Assembly: GCF_030019515.1 (NCBI RefSeq)
Contig: NZ_JASEEQ010000019.1
Coordinates: forward strand, 1 to 64,000
Source of the DNA: Nocardioides sp.
GTDB taxonomy: Bacteria; Actinomycetota; Actinomycetes; Propionibacteriales; Nocardioidaceae
Direction of reading: 5' to 3'
DNA length: 64,000 nt
Part shown: piece by piece, positions 16,191 through 23,892 of the stretch
How positions within the stretch are numbered: the stretch's first letter is position 1
Layout: every line of letters begins with the position of its first letter
The notes under the pieces: generated by a model
What the model was told of the DNA's origin: nothing
Databases searched by the model: none
What the model saw: only the letters and a program-made list of their open reading frames with translations
Position numbers and translations under genes: made by a program

Positions 16191-17320
16191 TGGCCAGCAA
16201 GAGCATCGCGAAGCGTCCGGACGGCCGCTGGCGCGCTCGGTACCGGGACGCGGGTGGTCGAGAGCACGCCCGCCATTTCACACGGAAGGTCGACGCTCAG
16301 CGGTGGCTCGATGAGGTCACGGCGTCTGTCGTCACGGGCCAGTACGTCGACCCGAAGGCCGGGAGCATCGCCTTCCGGATCTATGCAGAGCAGTGGCGCG
16401 CCGCTCAGGTTCACCGGCCGTCGAGTCAGGCACACGTGGAGACGATGCTGCGCCGACACGCCTACCCGACGCTGGGAGACCGGCCGCTGTCGTCGATCCT
16501 GCCGAGCGAGGTTCAGGCGTGGGTGAAGCGCCTGGGCATCGAGGACAAGGCCGCGAAGCGGAGGGCGCTGGCCCCGTCCACGATCGGGGTTGTGCACTCC
16601 ATCGTCTCGTCGGTGATGAAGGCTGCTGTCAAGGACCGACGCATCGTCGCCAACCCGTGCGAGGGCACCAAGCTCCCGAAGGCGTCACGGAGCAAGGTCG
16701 TCCCGCCGACGACGGAGCAGGTCGAGGCGCTGCGCCTGGCGATGCCGGACCGACTCAAGGCGCTGGTGACGTTCTCCGCGGGCACGGGGATGAGGCCCGC
16801 CGAGGTCCGCGGGCTCACGGTCGACCGGCTCAACATGCTGCGGCGCGAGGTCGAGGTCGACCGCCAGCTCGTCTCAGTGGCGAAGAAGGAACCGACCTAC
16901 GGGCCGCCGAAGACGGCCGCGAGCGTGCGGACGATCCCGCTGCCTCAGGTCGTGGTCGACTTCCTGGCGGCCCACTTGGCGGCGTACCCGCCCGGTCCGA
17001 ACGGTCTCGTGTTCACGCTCGAGGGCGGGGAGCCGATCAGTCGGCAGGCCATGGGCCACCTGTGGCGCCCGCTCGCGAGCGCTGCGGGCCTCCCTGGCCG
17101 CTCCGGCCCCCACGCCCTGCGGCACTACTACGCGTCGCTCCTGATCCGGTACGGCGAGAGCGTGAAGACCGTCCAGGCTCGACTGGGGCACGCCTCGGCC
17201 GCGGAGACGCTGGACACCTACTCGCACCTCTGGCCGGACAGCGATGACCGGACCCGCGAGGCGATCGACTCGGTTCTCGGCGCTCCTGCGGACTCTGTGC
17301 GGACTGCGGAGTCGTCGTGA
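16190..17320 (+). CDS. int: Tyrosine site-specific integrase
   Basis: The 376-residue phage-type integrase has the full catalytic set: Arg202 (GTGMRPAEVRGL), Lys241 (PPKTAASVR), His308 and Arg311 (HALRHYY), His334 (LGHAS) and nucleophile Tyr344 (DTYSHLW). An N-terminal SAM-like arm-binding domain (residues 5-50, KRPDGRWRARYRD) and a core-binding domain (60-155) precede it. The stop lies 21 bases before attR, so the enzyme is encoded beside its own site. The 3' end contains the right-hand arm-type repeats. It should cut within the 33-bp rnpB repeat. Confidence 0.96.
   Translation: MASKSIAKRPDGRWRARYRDAGGREHARHFTRKVDAQRWLDEVTASVVTGQYVDPKAGSIAFRIYAEQWRAAQVHRPSSQAHVETMLRRHAYPTLGDRPLSSILPSEVQAWVKRLGIEDKAAKRRALAPSTIGVVHSIVSSVMKAAVKDRRIVANPCEGTKLPKASRSKVVPPTTEQVEALRLAMPDRLKALVTFSAGTGMRPAEVRGLTVDRLNMLRREVEVDRQLVSVAKKEPTYGPPKTAASVRTIPLPQVVVDFLAAHLAAYPPGPNGLVFTLEGGEPISRQAMGHLWRPLASAAGLPGRSGPHALRHYYASLLIRYGESVKTVQARLGHASAAETLDTYSHLWPDSDDRTREAIDSVLGAPADSVRTAESS
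17281..17306. other. Putative integrase arm-type sites, right end
   Basis: TGCGGACTC at 17287 and TGCGGACTG at 17298 are 11 bp apart after CGCTC, mirroring 1801-1826 in sequence, spacing and orientation. They lie within the last codons of int, 36 bp from attR. A coding explanation (CGG/TGC codons in ADSVRTAES) is possible, but the match with the non-coding left copy argues for a shared protein-binding site. Confidence 0.48.
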
Positions 17321-17341
17321 GCGAGTTTTGCCTGATGAGAG

Positions 17342-17374
17342 GGGGTGGTGCGGACGGGCTGGCCTGTAGGCCGG
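17342..17374. repeat. attR: 33-bp repeat within the rnpB 3' end
   Basis: The sequence equals 1665-1697 exactly. On the minus strand it encodes the 3' side of RNase P helix P1 and the 3' tail, so integration restores a complete rnpB. The crossover must lie inside this repeat. Confidence 0.9.
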
Positions 17375-17745
17375 GTTCTGTCCCCGGCGAGCCGGGGGGC
17401 GACCATCCATCTACGGGTGCCGTTGCCGACACTCTCCAGCGGTCTACCCGCGCACTCGGGCGGGCCGCCCTCGAACGTGCGCGCGTCCCGTGCAAGCACG
17501 GGACTTCTTGACCTTGCTCCAAGTGGGGTTTGCCGAGCCGGCCGGGTCGCCCCGGTCGCTGGTGGTCTCTTACACCGCCGTTTCACCCTTACCCCTCCTC
17601 GCCGTAGCGGGGCGGGGCGGTCTGTTCTCTGTGGCACTGTCCCGCGGGTTGCCCCGGGTGGGTGTTACCCACCACTCTGCCCTGTGGAGCCCGGACCTTC
17701 CTCGGGGAGTCGCCTCCACGCGGTCGCCCGGCCAGCCCATCCGCG
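17349..17745 (-). ncRNA. rnpB: RNase P RNA, bacterial type A
   Basis: Read on the minus strand, the roughly 397-base RNA starts GCGGATGGGCTGGCC and ends GGCCAGCCCGTCCGC. These two 15-base ends pair as helix P1 with one G-U. Between them are the conserved GAGGAAGGTCCGGGCTCC block, ACAGTGCCACAGAGA and the 3' ACAGAACCCGGCCTACAGG. It processes tRNA 5' ends together with the RnpA protein. The 5' end lies about three bases after the stop of the upstream gene, so its promoter must lie inside that gene. The 3' end is the attachment site of the integrated element. Confidence 0.96.
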
Positions 17746-17747
17746 GC

Positions 17748-18515
17748 TCAAGGATAGCGGTGGACGCGCTCCTGCGCCTCGGCGTACGACGTCGCCGTCG
17801 GCAGCTGCTCGTCGTCGCGCACCGCGGTCGCCACCCGGACGGCCGCGTCGACGGCGGCGCGATAGGGGAGCGAGCCGGTGCTGACCCGCCGGACGCCGAG
17901 GTCGGCGAGCTCGCGCAGGGTGCGTCCGGGGGTGACGAGGAGGTTCAGCGGCGCCGGCACCGCGGCCGCGATCTCGCGGATCGCCGCCGGGTCGGCGAGG
18001 CCCGGGACGAAGACGCCGTCGGCCCCGGCCTCGACGTACGCCAGCGCGCGCGCCACGGTCGCGGGGACGGTGGCGTCCTGGTCGAACCAGTAGGTGTCGA
18101 CCCGGGCGTTGACGAAGACGTCCGGGCTGCGCTCCTTGACCGCGGCCACCTTGGCGGCGAACCGCGCGGGCTCGACGAGCCGCGCGGCGGCGCTGTCCTC
18201 GAGGTTCACGCCGGCCACCCCGACCGCGCCGAGCCCGGCGACGTAGTCGGCGACCTCGTCCGGGTCCTCGGAGTAGCCGTCCTCGATGTCGATCGAGACG
18301 TGCACCGGGAGCCGCGCCAGGCGCTGCGCGAGGACCAGGTTGGCCTCGCGGGTGGCGCCGTCGCCGTCCGGGTGGCCGGCGGAGGTCGCGACGCCGAAGC
18401 TGGTCGTCCCCACTGCGGGGAAGCCCGCCTCGACGAACGCGATCGCGGACGGCACGTCCCAGGCGTTCGGCAGCAGGAGCGGCAGGTCGGCGTGGTGCAG
18501 GGCGCGGAACGACAT
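17748..18515 (-). CDS. Isocitrate lyase / PEP mutase family enzyme
   Basis: The 255-residue protein has the superfamily motifs LLLPNAWDVPSA, SIDIEDGYSEDP (Mg-binding acidic loop), GVNLEDS and FVNARVDTYW. Members cleave or rearrange C-C or C-P bonds of 2-oxo acids; oxaloacetate decarboxylase-like or carboxyPEP-mutase-like activity is possible, but the substrate cannot be read from sequence. ATG 18515 is preferred over TTG 18527. A paralogue lies at 34280-35062. The 3' end probably contains the rnpB promoter. Confidence 0.85.
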   Translation of the reverse strand: MSFRALHHADLPLLLPNAWDVPSAIAFVEAGFPAVGTTSFGVATSAGHPDGDGATREANLVLAQRLARLPVHVSIDIEDGYSEDPDEVADYVAGLGAVGVAGVNLEDSAAARLVEPARFAAKVAAVKERSPDVFVNARVDTYWFDQDATVPATVARALAYVEAGADGVFVPGLADPAAIREIAAAVPAPLNLLVTPGRTLRELADLGVRRVSTGSLPYRAAVDAAVRVATAVRDDEQLPTATSYAEAQERVHRYP

Positions 18516-18595
18516 GGAGCGAGTCAAGCACGGGCGCGGGTCGACGGGCCCTCGGCCGGTCGGGAGCCGGTCGCCGCCGGGTACGGTGGACCGTC

Positions 18596-19063
18596 GTGAA
18601 GGACATCGACCGCGAGACGGAGCGCGAGACCGAGCACGAGCTGCAGGCGCCGCCGGTCGTCTTCCCCGGCCAGGCCGGACCGGAGTCGGCGTACCGCACC
18701 GCCTTCGACCTCCTCGCCCGCCGGGCGCCGCGCGAGGCGCTCGAGGTCATCGAGCCGGCGCTGGCCGAGGAGCCCGACAACACCGGGCTGCGCACGCTGC
18801 GCGCCTGGGCCTTCCTGATGCGCGCGCAGCTGCAGCGCGCCGAGGCCGAGCTGACCCGCCTGGTCGAGGAGAACCCCGCCGACGACTGGATGCGGCACGC
18901 GCTCGGGCGGTGCCTGGAGCGGCAGAGCCGGTACGCCGAGGCGCTGCCGCACCTGCGGCTGGCCGCGACCATGAGCGGCGAACCCGAGCACGAGGTCGCC
19001 GTGCTGCGGGTGGAGCGGCGGCTCGCCGAGACCGGCGAGACGTCGTACGACAAGCTGGTCTGA
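18596..19063 (+). CDS. Tetratricopeptide-repeat protein (155 aa)
   Basis: Two to three TPR units are visible: FDLLARRAPREALEVIEPAL, then LRAWAFLMRAQLQRAEAELT and HALGRCLERQSRYAEALPHL. The first 20 residues are charged and disordered. It is soluble and likely mediates protein contacts; partners are unknown. The GTG start lies nine bases after a TACGGT -10-like box, so a near-leaderless transcript is likely. Confidence 0.82.
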   Translation: MKDIDRETERETEHELQAPPVVFPGQAGPESAYRTAFDLLARRAPREALEVIEPALAEEPDNTGLRTLRAWAFLMRAQLQRAEAELTRLVEENPADDWMRHALGRCLERQSRYAEALPHLRLAATMSGEPEHEVAVLRVERRLAETGETSYDKLV

Positions 19064-19177
19064 GCCGGCGCGGTCTGCCACGCACCTGACCCATCTGCTC
19101 GCGAAGGGCGGGGAGGACGACAGTTCTGTCAGGTACGACGGGAGCCGGACGAGCCGAGGACCCGGTCACACGCTGGA

Positions 19178-20005
19178 TCAGGGCAGCGTCAAGACCTCGG
19201 CACCGGCGGGCGTGACCAGCAGGGTGTGCTCGAACTGGGCGCTGCGGCGCCGGTCGCGGGTGAGCACCGTCCAGCCGTCCTCGGCCAGGTCCCACTCGTG
19301 GGTGCCGAGGTTGAGCATCGGCTCGATCGTGAACGTCATCCCGACCTCGATCACGGTGTCGTACGCCGGGTCGTCGTAGTGCGGCACCACGAGGCCGCTG
19401 TGGAACGCGGCGCCGATGCCGTGGCCGGTGAACTCGCGGACCACGCCGTACCCGAAGCGCGCGGCGTAGGACTCGATCACCCGGCCGATCACGTTGATCC
19501 GCCGGCCCGGCCGGACCGCCCTGATCCCGCGCTCCAGCGCCTCCCGGGTGCGCTCGACGAGCAGCCGTGACTCCTCGTCGACGTCGCCGGCGAGGAACGT
19601 GGCGTTGGTGTCGCCGTGCACGCCGTCGAGGTAGGCGGTGACGTCGATGTTGACGATGTCGCCGTCCTCGACGACCCGGTCGCCGGGGATGCCGTGGCAC
19701 ACGACCTCGTTGACGCTGGCGCACAGCGACTTCGGGAACCCGCGGTAGTCCAGCGTCGAGGGGTAGGCGCCGTGGTCGCACAGGAACTCGTGGCCGATCC
19801 GGTCCAGCTCGTCGGTGGTCACCCCGGGGGCGACGTGCGCGCCGACCAGGTCGCGGGCCTCCGCGGCCAGCCGGCCCGCGACGCGCATCCGCTCGACGGT
19901 CTCCGCGTCCTTGACCTCGCTGCCGGTGAACGGCGTGGGCGTGACCTTGCCGACGTACTCCGGTCGGGGGATCGATGCCGGCACGGAGCGCAGCGGGGGA
20001 GTCAT
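19178..20005 (-). CDS. map: Methionine aminopeptidase, type I
   Basis: The 275-residue enzyme removes N-terminal methionine from new proteins. The five metal ligands are present: Asp121 and Asp132 (NIDVTAYLDGVHGD), His195 (TGHGIG), Glu228 (FTIEPM) and Glu259 (QFEHT). The N-terminal 30-residue extension with Pro-rich sequence is common in actinobacterial copies. On the minus strand TACACT is followed by six bases and then ATG, so the gene is probably leaderless. It is divergent from the next small gene. Confidence 0.95.
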   Translation of the reverse strand: MTPPLRSVPASIPRPEYVGKVTPTPFTGSEVKDAETVERMRVAGRLAAEARDLVGAHVAPGVTTDELDRIGHEFLCDHGAYPSTLDYRGFPKSLCASVNEVVCHGIPGDRVVEDGDIVNIDVTAYLDGVHGDTNATFLAGDVDEESRLLVERTREALERGIRAVRPGRRINVIGRVIESYAARFGYGVVREFTGHGIGAAFHSGLVVPHYDDPAYDTVIEVGMTFTIEPMLNLGTHEWDLAEDGWTVLTRDRRRSAQFEHTLLVTPAGAEVLTLP

Positions 20006-20029
20006 CCGACGAGTGTAGTTTTCTACGGC

Positions 20030-20215
20030 ATGAGCGACTTCTGGTACTGCGTGCGGCACCACCGTGTCGAGGACGAGTCGAACCTGTGCCCGCCGATCGA
20101 CCGGCTCGGTCCGTACCCGACGCGCGCGGAGGCCGAGCGCGCGCTGGAGACCGCCGAGGAGCGCAACGAGGAGTGGGACAACGACCCGGCCTGGAACGAC
20201 GACGACGACGAGTAG
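20030..20215 (+). CDS. Conserved small SPOR-like hypothetical protein (61 aa)
   Basis: The protein reads MSDFWYCVRHHRVEDE, then RLGPYPTRAEAERALETAEE, then a long Asp/Glu tail. The middle resembles a single SPOR-like repeat. Small proteins of this type are common in actinobacteria with no known job. It shares its promoter region with divergent map, and TAGTTT lies eight bases before the ATG. Confidence 0.72.
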   Translation: MSDFWYCVRHHRVEDESNLCPPIDRLGPYPTRAEAERALETAEERNEEWDNDPAWNDDDDE

Positions 20216-20224
20216 TCGCCACCG

Positions 20225-20512
20225 ATGACCAAGCCCGGCCGGCGCCCCCGCGGGCGCCCCGACGTCTCCCCGTGGCCGTTCATCGGCATGGCGGGGATGG
20301 CGTGCGCGTTCTTCCTGTACGCCGCCAGCGGGCTGGTCGCACCCTGGTGGGCGGTCATCGTGCTGCTGGTGATGTGGGTGCTGCTGTTCGTCGTCGCCTG
20401 CGCCTGGTGGTCGCTGCACCCGCGCTGGGTGCCGGGGCTGGCGGTGGGCGCGGTCGTGCTCTGGTTCGCGGTGGTCACCGCGGGTGGGGCGTTCCTGGGC
20501 TGGAACGCCTGA
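20225..20512 (+). CDS. Small membrane protein with three helices (95 aa)
   Basis: After a basic cytoplasmic start (MTKPGRRPRGRPD) three hydrophobic segments are visible at about 17-37, 42-63 and 69-91. No family motif is seen. It begins 10 bases after the previous gene and is likely co-transcribed with it. Function unknown. Confidence 0.72.
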   Translation: MTKPGRRPRGRPDVSPWPFIGMAGMACAFFLYAASGLVAPWWAVIVLLVMWVLLFVVACAWWSLHPRWVPGLAVGAVVLWFAVVTAGGAFLGWNA

Positions 20513-20515
20513 GCA

Positions 20516-21379
20516 TCAGCGCAGCCGCACGTGCGCGCTGACGATCGGGTGGTCCGAGGTCGCCTGCACCAGGGCGGACCGGTTGATCCGCGGGCTGTCG
20601 AGCTCGGCGTACTCGTTCGCGAAGATCCAGTCGACCCCCGAGGTGGGCGCGTCGCACGAGCCGTTCCTGGGGTTCGAGCCGCCCAGGAACGAGTGCATCA
20701 CCTGGTTGCGGGTGAAGGGGCAGAAGAACGCCGACCGGTCGTTCATGTCGCCGGTCATGAACACCGCGACGTTCAGCTCCCGGGTCAGCTTGCGGGTCAC
20801 GCTGCGCTCGATCCGGGTCGCCTCCCGCCGCCACTGCGAGGCGTTGCCGCGGGTGTCGGCGGCGTGGTGGGTGTTCATCATGTAGACCATCCGGTCGCTG
20901 GCCAGCGCGCGCAGCCCGACCACCGGCATGTACCGGGTGTTGCCGTGGAAGTAGGGCACGGCGACGGACCAGCCCTCGACGAACGCGAACCGGTCGGTGC
21001 GCCAGGCGATCGAGTTGTCGGTGTCCCACTCGGCGCCGGAGTAGACGGCCCACCGGTCGCCGACCCGGGCCAGGAACCGGTCGTGCTGGGGCCGCTGGAA
21101 CTCCTGGAGGCCGACGATGGCGGCGTGGGTACGGCGGAGCACCTTGATCGCCCGGTCCAGGCGGACATCGGAGCTGTCGAAGCCCGGTCGGCCGTGGCGG
21201 CCGTCGGTGTGGTCGGCGCCGAGCACGTTGAACGAGGCGATCACGAAGCTCTCCTCCTGGGCTGGAGCGGCCTCGACGGGTCCGACGAGGGCGGCACCCG
21301 TGGCCGTGAGGGCCAGGGCGAGGGCCAGGGCGAGGGCGAGGGACAGCGAGCAGAGGGCAGGGCGGAGCACCGAGATCAC
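20516..21379 (-). CDS. Secreted endonuclease/exonuclease/phosphatase-family protein
   Basis: A signal peptide (residues 1-38, core of repeated Leu-Ala) is followed by the EEP fold: FNVLGADH (first Asn), GLQEF (catalytic Glu), MTGDMND and SDHPIVSAHV (catalytic His). Family members hydrolyse phosphodiesters in nucleic acids or phospholipids outside the cell. The substrate is not evident. It converges on the small membrane protein, leaving three bases between the genes. Confidence 0.88.
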   Translation of the reverse strand: MISVLRPALCSLSLALALALALALTATGAALVGPVEAAPAQEESFVIASFNVLGADHTDGRHGRPGFDSSDVRLDRAIKVLRRTHAAIVGLQEFQRPQHDRFLARVGDRWAVYSGAEWDTDNSIAWRTDRFAFVEGWSVAVPYFHGNTRYMPVVGLRALASDRMVYMMNTHHAADTRGNASQWRREATRIERSVTRKLTRELNVAVFMTGDMNDRSAFFCPFTRNQVMHSFLGGSNPRNGSCDAPTSGVDWIFANEYAELDSPRINRSALVQATSDHPIVSAHVRLR

Positions 21380-21423
21380 GAGGGGTCACATCGGTCGGCC
21401 CCCGGCCGACCTGAGAGGTTCCC

Positions 21424-22680
21424 TCAGGACTCGCGGGGGCGCACCCGCAGCCGGGTGATCCGGTGCTTGTCGACCGTCGCGACCTCGATCTCGTGGTCGC
21501 CGACGATCACCACGTCGCCGGCGGCGGCGAGCCGGCCGAGCCGGTGCACGACGTACCCGGCCGCGGTCTCGTAGGGCCCGTCCTCGAGCCCGACGCCGGT
21601 GCGCTCGGCGAAGTCCTCGATGGTCAGCCCCGCGTCCACCTCGCCGGCGGCCACGCTCGCGGTCTCGTCGTACTCGTCGTGGATCTCGCCGACCAGCTCC
21701 TCGACCAGGTCCTCGAGGGTGACGATGCCGTCGGTGCCGCCGTACTCGTCGACGACGACGGCGATGTGGCTGCCCTCGGCCCGCATCCGCGTCAGCGAGG
21801 GCAGCACCCGGTTGGTGGCGGGCAGGTGCAGGATCTTGCGGGTGATCGAGCGCACCCGCTTGCGGGGGTCGGCGCCGAGCAGGTCGCGCACGTGCAGGAA
21901 GCCACGGACGTCGTCGTGGCCGGTGCCGGTGACGGGGTAGCGGGAGTACGGGCTGGTCAGGGCGACGGCGATCGCGTCGGCGACCGTGGCGTCGGCGGCC
22001 AGGAACGTCACGTCGCCGCGGGGCCGCATCACCTCGCTCAGGGACCGGTCGCCGGCGTCGAAGACGTCGGCGAGGATCCGCCGCTCGTCGTCGGCCAGGC
22101 CCTCGTGCCGGTCGACGAGGTAGCGCAGCTCCTCGTCGCTGAGCTCCTCCGAGGCCGCGGCCGGGTCGCCGCCGAAGACGCGGACCACCGCGTTGGTGGA
22201 GACCGAGAGCAGCCAGACCACCGGGCGCATCAGGGTCGCGAAGCGGTCCAGCGGCGCGCCGACCAGGTAGGCGACCCCTGCCGCGCGCTGCAGCGCGAGC
22301 CGCTTGGGGACCAGCTCGCTGAGCACGAGGGAGAGGTAGGCGATGAACAGGGTCAGCACCACCAGCGCGGCGGTGCCGGCGGCGTCCTCGCCGAGCCCGG
22401 CGTGCTCGAGCATCGGCGCGAAGTCGGGTGCGAGCGTGGAGGCGCCGTACGCCGCCGAGAAGAAGCCGGCCAGCGTGACGCCGATCTGGACCGCGGCCAG
22501 GAACCGGTTCGGGTCGCGGGCCACGGACGCGACCCGAGCGCCGCGGGCCCCGCGGGAGGCGAGCGTGTTGACCTGGGCCTCGCGCAACGAGACCAGCGCG
22601 ATCTCGGTGCCGGCGAACACCCCGCCGATCAGGATGAACAGCAGGACCAGGGCAAGGTTGATCAGGGTCTGGGCGTCCAC
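21424..22680 (-). CDS. CNNM/CorC-type transporter (DUF21 - CBS pair - CorC_HlyC)
   Basis: The 418-residue protein starts with a DUF21 membrane domain (helices about 5-25, 60-85, 95-120, 130-150; GGVFAGTEIALVSLRE). A CBS pair (about 205-335; YSRYPVTGTGHDDVRGFLHV and VVVDEYGGTDGIVTLEDLVE) and a CorC/HlyC C-terminal domain follow. Such proteins are linked to Mg2+ or Co2+ efflux or sensing. The GTG start is the natural N-terminus of the first helix. Confidence 0.9.
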   Translation of the reverse strand: MDAQTLINLALVLLFILIGGVFAGTEIALVSLREAQVNTLASRGARGARVASVARDPNRFLAAVQIGVTLAGFFSAAYGASTLAPDFAPMLEHAGLGEDAAGTAALVVLTLFIAYLSLVLSELVPKRLALQRAAGVAYLVGAPLDRFATLMRPVVWLLSVSTNAVVRVFGGDPAAASEELSDEELRYLVDRHEGLADDERRILADVFDAGDRSLSEVMRPRGDVTFLAADATVADAIAVALTSPYSRYPVTGTGHDDVRGFLHVRDLLGADPRKRVRSITRKILHLPATNRVLPSLTRMRAEGSHIAVVVDEYGGTDGIVTLEDLVEELVGEIHDEYDETASVAAGEVDAGLTIEDFAERTGVGLEDGPYETAAGYVVHRLGRLAAAGDVVIVGDHEIEVATVDKHRITRLRVRPRES

Positions 22681-22701
22681 CGGGGTGTCGTCACCGCTCT
22701 C

Positions 22702-23865
22702 TCATCGTCTGGGTCTGACAACGAGGATCGCGTCGTTCCCGTTCCCGTTGTCGGTGAGCACGTAGGCGACCGAGCCGGGGCCGTCCACGACCGTGCGGAT
22801 CCGGCCGTGCTCACGCAGCGCCGCCGGCACCCGCACCCTCTGCAGCCTGCCGGACGCGGAGAGCTGGAGGAACAGCACCCGCTCGGCCTTGAGCGCAGCG
22901 ACCGCGAGACTGCCGTCGAGGGCGCCCCAGCGCGTGCCGTGGACGAACCCGCCGCCGGACGTCGCCAGCGTCGGGTCGCCCGAGCGCCACACCGCGGCGC
23001 GCTGGCGGCCGGGCAGGGACTGGTCGGTCATCGGCACCGACTCGTTGTAGCCGGGGACCGGGTCGTAGCCGTAGTCGCCGCCCTTGCGCAGCCGGTTGAC
23101 CTCGTCGTCGCGGTAGGTACCCTGCTCGACCGACCACAGGGTGCCGTCGCGGCGCCGGTCGAGCCCCTGGACGTTGCGGTGGCCGTAGGTGTGCACGAAG
23201 CGCTTGTTGCGGTTGCCCGACCGGATGAACGGGTTGCTGCCGCAGGGCCTGCCGGTGGCGGCGAGCAGGCAGAGCGTCTTGCCGCCCAGCGACCTCTTGT
23301 TCTCGGGGTTGCTGCCGGTCGCGGCGTCGCCGGTGCCGACGTACAGCCGCTTGCCGACCGCCAGCAGCCGGCAGCCGCCGTGCCGCCCGCTGGTGGCGGG
23401 CAGGCCGCCGAGCAGCCGCTTGCTCCCCGTGATCGCGGCCAGGTCGTCGCGCAGCGTCCAGCGGATGATCCGTACGTCGTGCCCGCCGCCGTCGGTGAAG
23501 CCGCCCTGGCAGGTGTAGAAGGTGCGGTTGCTCGCGAACGACGGGTCCACCTCGAGCCCCATCAGTCCGGTCTCCCCGGACACCCAGACGGAGTCGCTCG
23601 GGAAGCCCTGCACCAGCCGGGTCCGGCTGCCGTCCCAGATCGAGACCGTGGCCCGGTCGCGCTGGGTGAGGATCAGCCGGCCGCCGCCGATCGGCCGGAC
23701 GTCCCACGGGTGGTCCAGGCCGGTCACGAGCCGGGTGACCCTCAGGCCCGGCACCTGGGCCCGGTCGGCCGCCGGCCGCTCCACGTGCGGGCTGTGCGCG
23801 TGGGCGACGGGCGACAGCAGGGCGAGGGCCAGCGTGGCCAGGACTCCGAGAACGACCGGGCGCAT
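22702..23865 (-). CDS. Secreted PQQ-type glucose/sorbosone dehydrogenase-like protein
   Basis: A signal peptide (1-23, ending AHAHS) precedes a six-bladed propeller of the soluble glucose dehydrogenase family: GLDHPWDVRPIGGGRLILTQR, GLMGLEVDPSF, TYGHRNVQGLD and GGDYGYD. Members oxidise sugars outside the membrane with PQQ. Many actinobacterial members have no proven substrate. It lies in the same direction as the CNNM gene, 21 bases upstream. Confidence 0.87.
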   Translation of the reverse strand: MRPVVLGVLATLALALLSPVAHAHSPHVERPAADRAQVPGLRVTRLVTGLDHPWDVRPIGGGRLILTQRDRATVSIWDGSRTRLVQGFPSDSVWVSGETGLMGLEVDPSFASNRTFYTCQGGFTDGGGHDVRIIRWTLRDDLAAITGSKRLLGGLPATSGRHGGCRLLAVGKRLYVGTGDAATGSNPENKRSLGGKTLCLLAATGRPCGSNPFIRSGNRNKRFVHTYGHRNVQGLDRRRDGTLWSVEQGTYRDDEVNRLRKGGDYGYDPVPGYNESVPMTDQSLPGRQRAAVWRSGDPTLATSGGGFVHGTRWGALDGSLAVAALKAERVLFLQLSASGRLQRVRVPAALREHGRIRTVVDGPGSVAYVLTDNGNGNDAILVVRPRR

Positions 23866-23892
23866 GGGGACACCCTAGGACTGCTCGTTGAG

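Larger units (their letters stand above)
1698..17341 (+). mobile_element. Integrated element in the rnpB 3' end; satellite-like or reduced prophage
   Basis: The element lies between perfect 33-bp direct repeats. A tyrosine integrase sits against the right end and an Xis-like gene is read divergently from it. A near-continuous minus-strand operon (15293 to 4727) encodes an SF3-like ATPase, WhiB, HNH, zinc ribbons, a HEAGH peptidase, a DNA-binding protein and a tape measure protein. Five plus-strand cargo genes occupy the left end. No terminase, portal, capsid, protease-scaffold, lysis or baseplate gene can be recognised. The size (15.6 kb) and content fit a phage satellite or a decayed prophage; the boundaries are firm, the class is inference. 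Confidence 0.88.

Noticed and set aside
17345..17884. Several open frames across 17345-17745
   Set aside because: They fall in the RNase P RNA gene; the conserved RNA blocks and pairing P1 ends explain this region.
19064..19177. A terminator between the TPR gene and map
   Set aside because: ACCTGAC and GTCAGGT pair only across more than 35 bases; the structure is too weak to annotate.
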